DNA of 64,000 nt from Anthonomus grandis grandis. Taxonomy: Eukaryota; Arthropoda; Insecta; Coleoptera; Curculionidae. The notes beneath the pieces are model-generated. The model saw only the letters and a program-made list of their open reading frames with translations, did no database searches and had not been told where the DNA came from. Location: positions 19,137,167-19,201,166 of the forward strand of contig NC_065547.1 of assembly GCF_022605725.1 (NCBI RefSeq), written 5' to 3'. A program made the translations under genes and the position numbers. This document shows positions 24,141 through 37,611 of this stretch, piece by piece. The number at the start of each line of letters is the position of its first letter. Positions within the stretch are counted from its first letter, which is position 1.

Positions 24141-27100
24141 TGAAGTTCATTTGATGTACTGTAAATTATTTTTAAAATTTTTCTTATGAATTGTTTTTTA
24201 AAAAAATAATTATATCTCACTCTATTACTGATATCTATTATTCGAATATAACTTAAATTTACTATTTCGCATATACAAGATAGCCAAATGATGTTCTTTA
24301 CGGTTTGAACACAACCACAATTAAGAAAACATAATAACTAATAGCATTAACCATTGTTCCGATTTAATTTTAATTTAATTTTTAGATATAATTTGATTAA
24401 CCCTAAATGATTTTTAAAAATATTTTGTTGTATTGTGTTTAAAAAAATAGTCATATCTCACTCAATTACGGTTATCTATTATTCAAATTTATTTTAAAAT
24501 TAATATTTAGTTTATACAAGATGACTCAAATGATCCTTTTTAAGTTTTGGACACAATCAGGGTTAAGAAAGTAGAACGATTAATCATTATAGCATTGTCC
24601 GATTTGATTCCAATTTAACTTTTGAAGTTCATTTGATTTACTGTAAATTATTTTTAAAATTTTTCTTATGAATTGTTTTTACAAAAAAATAATTATATCT
24701 CACTCTATTACTGTTATTTATTATTCGAATATAATTTACATTTGCTATTTCGCATATACAAGATAGCCAAATGATGTTTTTTACGTTTTGAACACAACCA
24801 CAATTAAGAAGACATAATAACTAATAGCATTAACGATTGTTCCAATTTAATTTTTAGATATAATTTGATTAACCCTAATTGATTTTTAAAAATATTTTGA
24901 TGCATTGTGTTAAAAAAAAATAGTCATATCTCACTCAATTAGGGTTATCTTTTATTCAAATATAATTTAAAATTATTATTTAGGTTATACAAGATGACTC
25001 AAATGACCCTTTTTATGTTTTGGACATAACCAGGGTTAATAAAATAGAACGATTAATCATTATAGCATTGTCCGATTTGATTCCAATTTAACTTTTGAAG
25101 TTCATTTGATTTACTGTAAATTATTTTTTAAATTTTTCTTATAAATTGTTTTTTAAAAAAAATAATTATATCTCACTCTATTACTGTTATCTATTATTCG
25201 AATAAGATTTAAATTTACTATTTCGCATATACAAGATAGCCAAATGATGTTCTTTACGGTTTGAACACAACCAGAATTAAGAAAATATAATAACTAATAG
25301 CACTAACGATTGTTCTGATTTAATTTTAATTTAATTTTTAGATATTATTTGATTAACCCTAAATGATTTTTAAAAATATTTTGATGTATTGTGTTTAAAA
25401 AAATAATCATATCTCTCTCAATTACGGTTATCTATTATTCAAATTTATTTTAAAATTAATATTTAGTTTATACAAGATGACTCAAATGATCCTTTTTAAG
25501 TTTTGGACATAATCAGGGTTAAGAAAGTAGAGCAATTAATCATTATAGCATTGTCCGATTTGATTCCAATTTAATTTTTGAAGTTCATTTGATTTACTGT
25601 AAATTATTTTTAAAATTTTTCTTATAAATTGTTTTTACAAAAAAATAATTATATCTCACTCTATTACTGTTATTTATTATTCGAATATAATTTACATTTG
25701 CTATTTCGCATATACAAGATAGCCAAATGATGTTTTTTACGTTTTGAACACAACCACAATTAAGAAGACATAATAACTAATAGCATTAACGATTGTTCCA
25801 ATTTAATTTTTAGATATAATTTGATTAACCCTAAATGATTTTTAAAAATATTTTGTTGTATTGTGTTTAAAAAAATAGTCATATCTCACTCAATTACGGT
25901 TATCTATTATTCAAATATAATTTAAAATTATTATTTAGAGTATACAAGATGATCATTTTTATGTTTTGGACATAACCAGGATAAAGAAAATCGATTACTA
26001 TTACCTATAGGTATTGTTCCGATATGTTTTCAATTTAATTTTTAGATATAATTTGTTTAACCCTTAGTAATTTTTTAAAATATTTTGATGTATTGTGTTT
26101 AAAAAAAAATAATTATATCTCACTCTATTACTATTATCTATTATTCGAATAAGATTTAAATTTACTATTTCGCATAAACAAGATAGCCAAATGATGTTCT
26201 TTACGGTTTGAAGACAACCACAATTAAGAAAACATAAGAACTAATAGCATTAACGATTGTTCCGATTTAATTTTTAGATATAATTTGATTAACCCTTAAT
26301 GATTTTTAAAAATATTTTGATATATTATGTTTAAAAAAAATAATCATATCTCTCTCAATTACGGTTATCTATTATTCAAATTTATTTTTAAATTAATATT
26401 TAGGTTATACAAGATGACCCAATTGATCCTTTTTAAGTTTTGGACATAACCAGGGTTAAGAAAATAGAACAATTAATCATTATAGCATTGTTTGATTTAA
26501 TTCCAATTTAATTTTTAAAGTTCATTTATTGTACTCTAAATTATTTTTAAAATTTTTCTTATGAATTGTTTTTTAAAAAAATTATTATATCTCACTCTAT
26601 TACTGTTATTTATTATTCGAATATAATTTACATTTCCTATTTCGCATATACAAATGATGTTTTTTACGGTTTGAACACAACCAGAATTAAGAAAATATAA
26701 TAACTAATAGCGTTATCGATTGTTCCGATTTAATTTTAATTTAATTTTTAGATATAATTTGAATAACCCTAAATGATTTTTAAAAATATTTTGATGTATT
26801 GTGTTTAAAAAAAATAATCATATCTCTCTCAATTACGGTTATCTATTATTCAAATTTATTTTAAAATTAATATTTAGTTTATACAAAATGACTCAAATGA
26901 TCCTTTTTAAGTTTTGGACATAACCAGGGTTAAGAAAATAGAACAATTAATCATTATAGCATTGTCCGATTTGATTCCAATTTATTTTTGAAGTTCATTT
27001 GATGTACTGTAAATTATTTTTAAAATTTTTCTTATGAATTGTTTTTCAAAAAAATAATTATATCTCACTCTATTACTGTTATTTATTATTCGAATATAAT

Positions 27101-28420
27101 TTACATTTACTATTTCGCATATACAAGATAGCCAAATGATGTTTTTTACGGTTTGAACACAACCAGAATTAAGAAAATATAATAATAGCGTTAACGATTG
27201 TTCCGATTTAATTTTAATTTAATTTTTAGATATAATTTGATTAACCCTAAATGATTTTTAAAAATATTTTGATGCATTGTGTTTAAAAAAAATAGTCATA
27301 TCTCACTCAATTAGGGTTATCTTTTATTCAAATATAATTTAAAATTATTATTTAGGTTATACAAGATGACTCAAATGATCCTTTTTATGTTTTGGACATA
27401 ACCAGGGTTAAGAAAATAGAACGATTAATCATTATAGCATTGTCCGATTTGATTCCAATTTAATTTTTGAAGTTCATTTGATTTATTGTAAATTATTTTT
27501 TAAATTTTTCTTATGAATTGTTTTTCAAAAAAATAATTATATCTCACTCTATTACTGTTATTTATTATTCGAATATAATTTACATTTGCTATTTCGCATA
27601 TACAAGATAGCCAAATGATGTTTTTTACGGTTTGAACACAACCAGAATTAAGAAAATATAATAATAGCGTTAACGATTGTTCCGATTTAATTTTAATTTA
27701 ATTTTTAGATATAATTTGATTAACCCTAAATGATTTTTAAAAATATTTTGATGCATTGTGTTTAAAAAAAATAGTCATATCTCACTCAATTAGGGTTATC
27801 TTTTATTCAAATATAATTTAAAATTATTATTTAGGTTATACAAGATGACTCAAATGATCCTTTTTATGTTTTGGACATAACCAGGGTTAAGAAAATAGAA
27901 CGATTAATCATTATAGCATTGTCCGATTTGATTCCAATTTAATCTTTGATGTTCATTTGATGTACTGTAAATTATTTTTAAAATTTTTCTTATGAATTGT
28001 TTTTTAAAAAAAATATTATATCTCACTCCATTACTGTTATTTATTATTCGAATATAATTTACATTTCCTATTTCGCATATACAAATGATGTTTTTTACGG
28101 TTTGAACACAGCCAGAATTAAGAAAATATAATAACTAATAGCGTTAACGATTGTTCCGATTTAATTTTAATTTAATTTTTAGATATAATTTGAATAACCC
28201 TAAATGATTTTTAAAAATATTTTGATGTATTGTGTTTAAAAAAAATAATCATATCTCTCTCAATTACGGTTATCTATTATTCAAATTTATTTTAAAATTA
28301 ATATTTAGTTTATACAAGATGACTCAAATGATCCTTTTTAAGTTTTGGACATAACCAGGGTTAAGAAAATAGAACAAATAATCATTATAGCAATGTCCGA
28401 TTTGATTCCAATTTAATTTT
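24141..28420. repeat. 4,280-bp higher-order unit, copy 2
   Basis: The copy is collinear with 19,861-24,140 over its full length. It carries the same missing-B junction near 26,110, so the monomer deletion happened before the tandem duplication. Just beyond its end (tgatatact at ~28,432 and tttttcaaaaaat at ~28,474) similarity to copy 1 falls to the ordinary level between dimers. So only two copies are present here. Confidence 0.93.
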
Positions 28421-31400
28421 TGAAGTTCATTTGATATACTGTAAATTATTTTTAAAATTTTTCTTATGAATTGTTTTTCAAAAAATAATTATATCTCACT
28501 CTATTACCGTTATTTATTATTCGAATATAATTTACATTTGCTATTTCGCATATACAAGATAACCAAATGATGTTTTTTACGGTTTGAACACAACTACAAT
28601 TAAGAAAACATAATAACTAATAGCATTAACGATTGTTCCGATTTAATTTTTAGATATAATTTGATTAACCCTAAATGATTATTAAAAATATTTTGTTGTT
28701 TTGTGTTTAAGAAAATAGTCATATCTCACTCAATTACAGTTATCTATTATTCAAATATAATTTAAAATTATTATTTAGGTTATACAAGATGACTCAAATG
28801 ATCCTTTTTATGTTTTGGACATATCCAGGGTTAAGAAAATAGAACGATTAATCATTATAGCATTGTCCGATTTGATTCCAATTTAATTTTTGAAGTTCAT
28901 TTGATTTATTGTAAATTATTTTTTAAATTTTTCTTATGAATTGTTTTTCAAAAAAATAATTATATCTCACTCTATTACTGTTATTTATTATTCGAATATA
29001 ATTTACATTTGCTATTTCGCATATACAAGATAGCCAAATGATGTTTTTTACGGTTTGAACACAACCACAATTAAGGAAACATAATAACTAATAGCATTAA
29101 CGATTGTTCCGATTTAATTTTTAGACATAATTTGATTAACCCTAAATGATTTTTAAAAATATTTTGTTGTATTGTGTTTAAGAAAATAGTCATATCTCAC
29201 TCAATTACGGTTATCTATTATTCAAATATAATTTAAAATTATTATTTAGAGTATCCAAGATGACCCAATTGATCCTTTTTAAGTTTTGGACATAACCAGG
29301 GTTAAGAAAATAGAACAATTAATCATTATAGCATTGTCCGATTTAATTCCAATTTAATTTTTAAAGTTCATTTATTGTACTCTAAATGATTTTTAAAATT
29401 TTTCTTATGAATTGTTTTTTAAAAAAATTATTATATCTTACTCTATTACTGTTATTTATTATTCGAATATAATTTACATTTGCTATTTCGCATATACAAG
29501 ATAGCCAAATGATGTTTTTTACGGTTTGAACACAACCACAATTAAGAAAACATAATAACTAATAGCATTAACGATTGTTCCGATTTAATTTTTAGACATA
29601 ATTTGATTAACCCTAAATGATTTTTAAAAATATTTTGTTGTATTGTGTTTAAGAAAATAGTCATATCTCACTCAATTACAGTTATCTATTATTCAAATAT
29701 AATTTAAAATTATTATTTAGAGTATCCAAGATTACTCAAATGATCATTTTTATGTTTTGGACATAACCAGGATAAAGAAAATCGATTACTATTACCTATA
29801 GGTATTGTTCCGATATGATTTCAATTTAGTTTTTAGATATAATTTGTTTAACCCTAAGTAATTTTTTAAAATATTTTGATGTATTGTGTTTAAAAAAAAA
29901 ATAGTCATATCTCACTCAATTACGGTTATCTATTATTCAAATTTATTTTAAAATTAATATTTAGTTATACAAGATGACCCAAATGATCCTTTTTAAGTTT
30001 TGGACATAATCAGGGTTAAGAAAGTAGAACAATTAATCATTATAGCATTGTCCGATTTGATTCCAATTTAGTCTTTGATGTTCATTTGATGTACTGTAAA
30101 TTATTTTTAAAATTTTTCTTATAAATTGTTTTAAAAAAAAAAAAATTATATCTCACTCTATTACTGTGATCTATTATTCGAATAAGATTTTAATTTACTA
30201 TTTCGCATATACAAGATAGCCAAATGATGTTCTTTACGGTTTGAAGACAACCACAATTAAGAAAACATAATAACTAATAGCATTAACGATTGTTCCGATT
30301 TAATTTTTAGATATAATTTGATTTACCCTAAATGATTTTTAAAAATATTTTTATGTATTGTGTTTAATAAAAATAATCATATCTCTCTCAATTACGGTTA
30401 TCTATTATTCAAATTAATATTTAGGTTATAAAAGATGACCCAATTGATCCTTTTTAAGTTTTGGACATCACCAGGGTTAAGAAAATAGAACAATTAATCA
30501 TTATAGCATTGTCCGATTTAACTCTAATTTAATTTTTAAAGTTCATTTATTGTACTCTAAATTATTTTTAAAATTTTTCTTATGAATTGTTTTTTAAAAA
30601 AAATATTATATCTCACTCCATTACTGTTATTTATTATTCGAATATAATTTACATTTCCTATTTCGCTAATACAAATGATGTTTTTTACGGTTTGAACAGA
30701 ACCAGAATTAAGAAAATATAATAACTAATAGCGTTAACGATTGTTCCGATTTAATTTTTAGATATAATTTGAATAACCCTAAATGATTTTTAAAAATATT
30801 TTGATGTATTGTGTTTAAAAAAAATAATCATATCTCTCTCAGTTACGGTTATCTATTATTCAAATTTATTTTAAAATTAATATTTAGTTTATACAAGATG
30901 ACTCAAATGATCCTTTTTAAGTTTTGGACATAGCCAGGGTTAAGGAAATAGAACAATTAATCATTATAGCATTGTCCGATTTGATTCCAATTTAATTTTT
31001 GAAGTTCATTTGATGTACTGTAAATTATTTTAAAAATTTTTCTTATGAATTGTTTTTCAAAAAATAATTATATCTCACTCTATTACCTTTATTTATTATT
31101 CGAATATAATTTACATTTGCTATTTCGCATATACAAGATAACCAAATGATGTTTTTTACGGTTTGAACACAACCACAATTAAGAAAACATAATAACTATT
31201 AGCATTAACGATTGTTCCGATTTAATTTTTAGATATAATTTGATTAACCCTAAATGATTTTTAAAAATATTTTGTTGTATTGTGTTTAAAAAAATAGTCA
31301 TATAACACTCAATTACAGTTATCTATTATTCAAATATAATTTAAAATTATTATTTAGTTTATACAAGATGACTCATATGATCCTTTTTGAGTTTTGGACA

Positions 31401-31473
31401 TAACCAGGGTTAGGAAAATAGAACAATTAATGATTACAGCATTGTCCGATTTGAATCCAATTTAATTTTTGAA
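28421..31473. repeat. Lineage I array after the 4,280-bp units
   Basis: A/B dimers with one C centred at 29,795. At ~29,250 a monomer begins like C (tttagagtatccaag) and continues like B (atgacccaattgatcc), a C/B chimera. The same gtatccaag variant recurs in the true C near 29,723. At ~30,411 a B monomer has lost about 11 bases (attcaaattaatattt), a deletion between aaatt direct repeats. The last 450 bases recur at 33,889-34,350. Confidence 0.85.
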
Positions 31474-31487
31474 GTTGTAATTCTACT
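31474..31487. other. Rearrangement scar inside a B monomer
   Basis: The usual gaagttcatttgatgtactg is replaced by gaagttgtaattctactg. The closely related copy at ~34,340 has the normal sequence, so this is a small local replacement at a join. To the right, the sequence turns into the ttttttaaatttttcttataaattg variant that continues through the next dimers. It probably marks where the 31.5-33.9-kb block was inserted into or fused with this copy. Confidence 0.65.
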
Positions 31488-31964
31488 GTAAATTATTTTT
31501 TAAATTTTTCTTATAAATTGTTTTTTAAAAAAAATAATTATATCTCACTCTATTACTGTTATCTATTATTCGAATAAGATTTAGATTTACTATTTCGCAT
31601 ATACAAGATAGCCAAATGATGTTTTTTACGGTTTGAACACAACCAAAATTAAGAAAATATAATAATAGCGTTAACGATTGTTCCGATTTAATTTTAATTT
31701 AATTTTTAGATATAATTTGATTAACCCTAATTGATTTTTAAAAATATTTTGATGCATTGTGTTAAAAAAAAATAGTCATATCTCACTCAATTAGGGTTAT
31801 CTTTTATTCAAATATAATTTAAAATTATTATTTAGGTTATACAAGATGACTCAAATGACCCTTTTTATGTTTTGGACATAACCAGGGTTAATAAAATAGA
31901 ACGATTAATCATTATAGCATTGTCCGATTTGATTCCAATTTAACTTTTGAAGTTCATTTGATCT

Positions 31965-32930
31965 ACTGTAAATTATTTTTTAAATTTTTCTTATAAATTG
32001 TTTTTTTAAAAAAATAATTATATCTCACTCTATTACTGTTATCTATTATTCGAATAAGATTTAAATTTACTATTTCGCATATACAAGATAGCCAAATGAT
32101 GTTCTTTACGGTTTGAACACAACCAGAATTAAGAAAATATAATAACTAATAGCACTAACGATTGTTCTGATTTAATTTTAATTTAATTTTTAGATATAAT
32201 TTGATTAACCCTAAATGAATTTTAAAAATATTTTGATGTATTGTGTTTAAAAAAATAATCATATCTCTCTCAATTACGGTTATCTATTATTCAAATTTAT
32301 TTTAAAATTAATATTTAGTTTATACAAGATGACTCAAATGATCCTTTTTAAGTTTTGGACATAATCAGGGTTAAGAAAGTAGAGCAATTAATCATTATAG
32401 CATTGTCCGATTTGATTCCAATTTAATTTTTGAAGTTCATTTGATTTACTGTAAATTATTTTTTAAATTTTTCTTATAAATTGTTTTTTAAAAAAAATAA
32501 TTATATCTCACTCTATTACTGTTATCTATTATTCGAATAAGATTTAAATTTACTATTTCGCATATACAAGATAGCCAAATGAAGTTCTTTACGGTTTGAA
32601 CACAACCAGAATTAAGAAAATATAATAACTAATAGCACTAACGATTGTTCTGATTTAATTTTAATTTAATTTTTAGATATAATTTGATTAACCCTAAATG
32701 AATTTTAAAAATATTTTGATGTATTGTGTTTAAAAAAATAATCATATCTCTCTCAATTACGGTTATCTATTATTCAAATTTATTTTAAAATTAATATTTA
32801 GTTTATACAAGATGACTCAAATGATCCTTTTTAAGTTTTGGACATAATCAGGGTTAAGAAAGTAGAGCAATTAATCATTATAGCATTGTCCGATTTGATT
32901 CCAATTTAATTTTTGAAGTTCATTTGATTT
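31965..32930. repeat. Tandem pair of 483-bp dimers
   Basis: Units begin at actgtaaatt 31965 and 32448, and a third unit starts at 32931. The first two share attgttctgattt, gcactaacg and the rare aaatgaattttaaaa, which separate them from neighbours. The second has gaagttcttt where the first has gatgttcttt. Confidence 0.85.
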
Positions 32931-35900
32931 ACTGTAAATTACTTTTAAAATTTTTCTTATGAATTGTTTTTACAAAAAAATAATTATATCTCACTCTATT
33001 ACTGTTATTTATTATTCGAATATAATTTACATTTGCTATTTCGCATATACAAGATAGCCAAATGATGTTTTTTACGTTTTGAACACAACCACAATTAAGA
33101 AGACATAATAACTAATAGCATTAACGATTGTTCCAATTTAATTTTTAGATATAATTTGATTAACCCTAATTGATTTTTAAAAATATTTTGATGCATTGTG
33201 TTAAAAAAAAATAGTCATATCTCACTCAATTAGGGTTATCTTTTATTCAAATATAATTTAAAATTATTATTTAGGTTATACAAGATGACTCAAATGACCC
33301 TTTTTATGTTTTGGACATAACCAGGGTTAATAAAATAGAACGATTAATCATTATAGCATTGTCCGATTTGATTCCAATTTAACTTTTGAAGTTCATTTGA
33401 TTTACTGTAAATTATTTTTTAAATTTTTCTTATAAATTGTTTTTTAAAAAAAATAATTATATCTCACTCTATTACTGTTATCTATTATTCGAATATGATT
33501 TAAATTTACTATTTCGCATATACAAGATAGCCAAATGAAGTTCTTTACGGTTTGAACACAACCAGAATTAAGAAAATATAATAACTAATAGCACTAACGA
33601 TTGTTCTGATTTAATTTTAATTTAATTTTTAGATATAATTTGATTAACCCTAAATGATTTTTAAAAATATTTTGTTGTATTGTGTTTAAAAAAATAGTCA
33701 TATCTCACTCAATTACGGTTATCTATTATTCAAATTTATTTTAAAACTAATATTTAGTTATACAAGATGACCCAAATGATCCTTTTTAAGTTTTGGACAT
33801 AATCAGGGTTAAGAAAGTAGAGCAATTAATCATTATAGCATTGTCCGATTTGATTCCAATTTAATTTTTGAAGTTCATTTGATGTACTGTAAATTATTTT
33901 AAAAATTTTTCTTATGAATTGTTTTTCAAAAAATAATTATATCTCACTCTATTACCTTTATTTATTATTCGAATATAATTTACATTTGCTATTTCGCATA
34001 TACAAGATAACCAAATGATGTTTTTTACGGTTTGAACACAACCACAATTAAGAAAACATAATAACTATTAGCATTAACGATTGTTCCGATTTAATTTTTA
34101 GATATAATTTGATTAACCCTAAATGATTTTTAAAAATATTTTGTTGTATTGTGTTTAAAAAAATAGTCATATAACACTCAATTACAGTTATCTATTATTC
34201 AAATATAATTTAAAATTATTATTTAGTTTATACAAGATGACTCATATGATCCTTTTTGAGTTTTGGACATAACCAGGGTTAGGAAAATAGAACAATTAAT
34301 GATTACAGCATTGTCCGATTTGAATCCAATTTAATTTTTGAAGTTCATTTGATGTACTGTAAATTATTTTTAAAATTTTTCTTATGAATTGTTTTTTTTT
34401 AAAAATTTTATATCTCACTCTCTTACTGTTATTCATTATTCGAATATAATTTACATTTACTATTTCGCATATACAAGATAGCCAAATGATGTTTTTTACG
34501 GTTTGAACACAACCAGAATTAAGAAAATATAATAATAGCGTTAACGATTGTTCCGATTTAATTTTAATTTAATTTTTAGATATAATTTGATTAACCCTAA
34601 ATGATTTTTAAACATATTTTGATGCATTGTGTTTAAAAAAATAGTCATATCTCACTCAATTAGGGTTATCTTTTATTCAAATATAATTTAAAATTATTAT
34701 TTAGGTTATACAAGATGACTCAAATGATCCTTTTTATGTTTTGGATGTAACCAGGGTTAAGAAAATAGAACGATTAATCATTATAGCATTGTCCGATTTG
34801 ATTCCAATTTAATTTTTGAAGTTCATTTGATTTATTGTAAATTATTTTTTAAATTTTTCTTATGAATTGTTTTTCAAAAAAATAATTATATCTCACTCTA
34901 TTACTGTTATTTATTATTCGAATATAATTTACATTTGCTATTTCGCATATACAAGATAGCCAAATGATGTTTTTTACGGTTTGAACACAACCACAATTAA
35001 GAAAACATAATAACTAATAGCATTAACGATTGTTCCGATTTAATTTTTAGATATAATTTGATTAACCCTAAATGATTTTTAAAAATATTTTGTTGTATTG
35101 TGTTTAAAAAAATTGTCATATCTCACTCAATTACGGTTATCTATTATTCAAATTTATTTTAAAACTAATATTTAGTTATACAAGATGACCCAAATGATCC
35201 TTTTTAAGTTTTGGACATAATCAGGGTTAAGAAAGTAGAGCAATTAATCATTATTGCATTGTCCGATTTGATTCCAATTTAATCTTTGATGTTCATTTGA
35301 TGTACTGTAAATTATTTTTAAAATTTTTCTTATAAATTGTTTTTTAAAAAAAATAATTATATCTCACTCTACTTACTGTTATTTATTATTCGAATATAAT
35401 TTACATTTGCTATTTCGCATATACAAGATAGCCAAATGATGTTTTTTACGGTTTGAACACAACCAAAATTAAGAAAATATAATAATAGCGTTAACGATTG
35501 TTCCGATTTAATTTTAATTTAATTTTTAGATATAATTTGATTAACCCTAATTGATTTTTAAAAATATTTTGATGCATTGTGTTAAAAAAAAATAGTCATA
35601 TCTCACTCAATTAGGGTTATCTTTTATTCAAATATAATTTAAAATTATTATTTAGGTTATACAAGATGACTCAAATGACCCTTTTTACGTTTTGGACATA
35701 ACCAGGGTTAATAAAATAGAACGATTAATCATTATAGCATTGTCCGATTTGATTCCAATTTAACTTTTGAAGTTCATTTGATTTACTGTAAATTATTTTT
35801 TAAATTTTTCTTATAAATTGTTTTTTAAAAAAAATAATTATATCTCACTCTATTACTGTTATCTATTATTCGAATAAGATTTAAATTTACTATTTCGCAT

Positions 35901-37600
35901 ATACAAGATAACCAAATGATGTTCTTTACGGTTTGAACACAACCAGAATTAAGAAAATATAATAACTAATAGCACTAACGATTGTTCTGATTTAATTTTA
36001 ATTTAATTTTTAGATATAATTTGATTAACCCTAAATGAATTTTAAAAATATTTTGATGTATTGTGTTTAAAAAAAATAGTCATATCTCACTCAATTAGGG
36101 TTATCTTTTATTCAAATATAATTTAAAATTATTATTTAGGTTATACAAGATGACTCAAATGATCCTTTTTATGTTTTGGACATAACCAGGGTTAAGAAAA
36201 TAGAACGATTAATCATTATAGCATTGTCCGATTTGATTCCAATTTAATCTTTGATGTTCATTTGATGTACTGTAAATTATTTTTAAAATTTTTCTTATGA
36301 ATTGTTTTTTAAAAAAAATATTATATCTCACTCCATTACTGTTATTTATTATTCAAATATAATTTACATTTCCTATTTCGCATATACAAATGATGTTTTT
36401 TACGGTTTGAACACAGCCAGAATTAAGAAAATATAATAACTAATAGCGTTAACGATTGTTCCGATTTAATTTTAATTTAATTTTTAGATATAATTTGAAT
36501 AACCCTAAATGATTTTTAAAAATATTTTGATGTATTGTGTTTAAAAAAAATAATCATATCTCTCTCAATTACGGTTATCTATTATTCAAATTTATTTTAA
36601 AATTAATATTTAGTTTATACAAGATGACTCAAATGATCCTTTTTAAGTTTTGGACATAACCAGGGTTAAGAAAATAGAACAAATAATCATTATAGCATTG
36701 TCCGATTTGATTCCAATTTAGTCTTTGATGTTCATTTGATGTACTGTAAATTATTTTTAAAATTTTTCTTATAAATTGTTTTTAAAAAAAAATAATTATA
36801 TCTCACTCTATTACTGTGATCTATTATTCGAATAAGATTTTAATTTACTATTTCGCATATACAAGATAGCCAAATGATGTTCTTTACGGTTTGAAGACAA
36901 CCACAATTAAGAAAACATAATAACTAATAGCTTTAACGATTGTTCCAATTTAATTTTTAGATATAATTTGATTAACCCTAAATGATTTTTAAAAATATTT
37001 TGTTGTATTGTGTTTAAAAAAATAGTCATATCTCACTCAATTACGGTTATCTATTATTCAAATATAATTTAAAATTATTATTTAGAGTATACAAGATGAT
37101 CATTTTTATGTTTTGGACATAACCAGGATAAAGAAAATCGATTACTATTACCTATAGGTATTGTGCCGATATGATTTTAATTTAATTTTTAGATATAATT
37201 TGTTTAACCCTTAGTAATTTTTTAAAATATTTTGATGTATTGTGTTTAAAAAAAAATAGTCATATCTCACTCAATTACGGTTATCTATTATTCAAATTTA
37301 TTTTAAAATTAATATTTAGTTATACAAGATGACCCAAATGATGCTTTTTAAGTTTTGGACATAATCAGGGTTAAGAAAGTAGAACAATTAATCATTATAG
37401 CATTGTCCGATTTGATTCCAATTTAATCTTTGATGTTCATTTGATGTACTGTAAATTATTTTTAAAATTTTTCTTATAAATTGTTTTTTAAAAAAAATAA
37501 TTGTATCTCACTCTATTACTATTATCTATTATTCGAATAAGATTTAAATTTACTATTTCGCATAAACAAGATAGCCAAATGATGTTCTTTACGGTTTGAA
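32931..37600. repeat. Lineage I mosaic of copied segments
   Basis: Several pieces match distant parts of the window. 33,889-34,350 matches ~31,020-31,475 (offset 2,869, marker attaccttta). ~35,010-35,756 matches ~16,720-17,466. ~36,070-36,700 matches ~23,480-24,110 and ~27,770-28,390 (marker ctccattactg). ~36,950-37,600 matches ~5,895-6,545 and keeps the B monomer with atgatgctttttaag that the 4,280-bp units lack. The order of these pieces is not collinear with their matches. No gene is present. Confidence 0.85.
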
Positions 37601-37611
37601 GACAACCAGAG
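37601..37611. other. Switch point from lineage I to lineage II inside an A monomer
   Basis: The left part of this A monomer (cgcataaacaagatag, ttctttacggtttgaagac) is lineage I, as at ~6,510 and ~21,890. From aggtaagaaaatataataac through gcgttagcg and aaatcaattttt it matches the lineage II A monomer at ~43,395-43,470. The crossover lies in or beside the conserved acaaccag. From here on, every C monomer until 62.3 kb has the other form of its central motif. Confidence 0.8.

Noticed and set aside
30130..30145. Long A-tract, and T-rich tracts near 34,391 and 42,308, as terminators or poly-A signals
   Set aside because: They are length changes of the A/T tract found at every monomer end, and no transcript unit is present.
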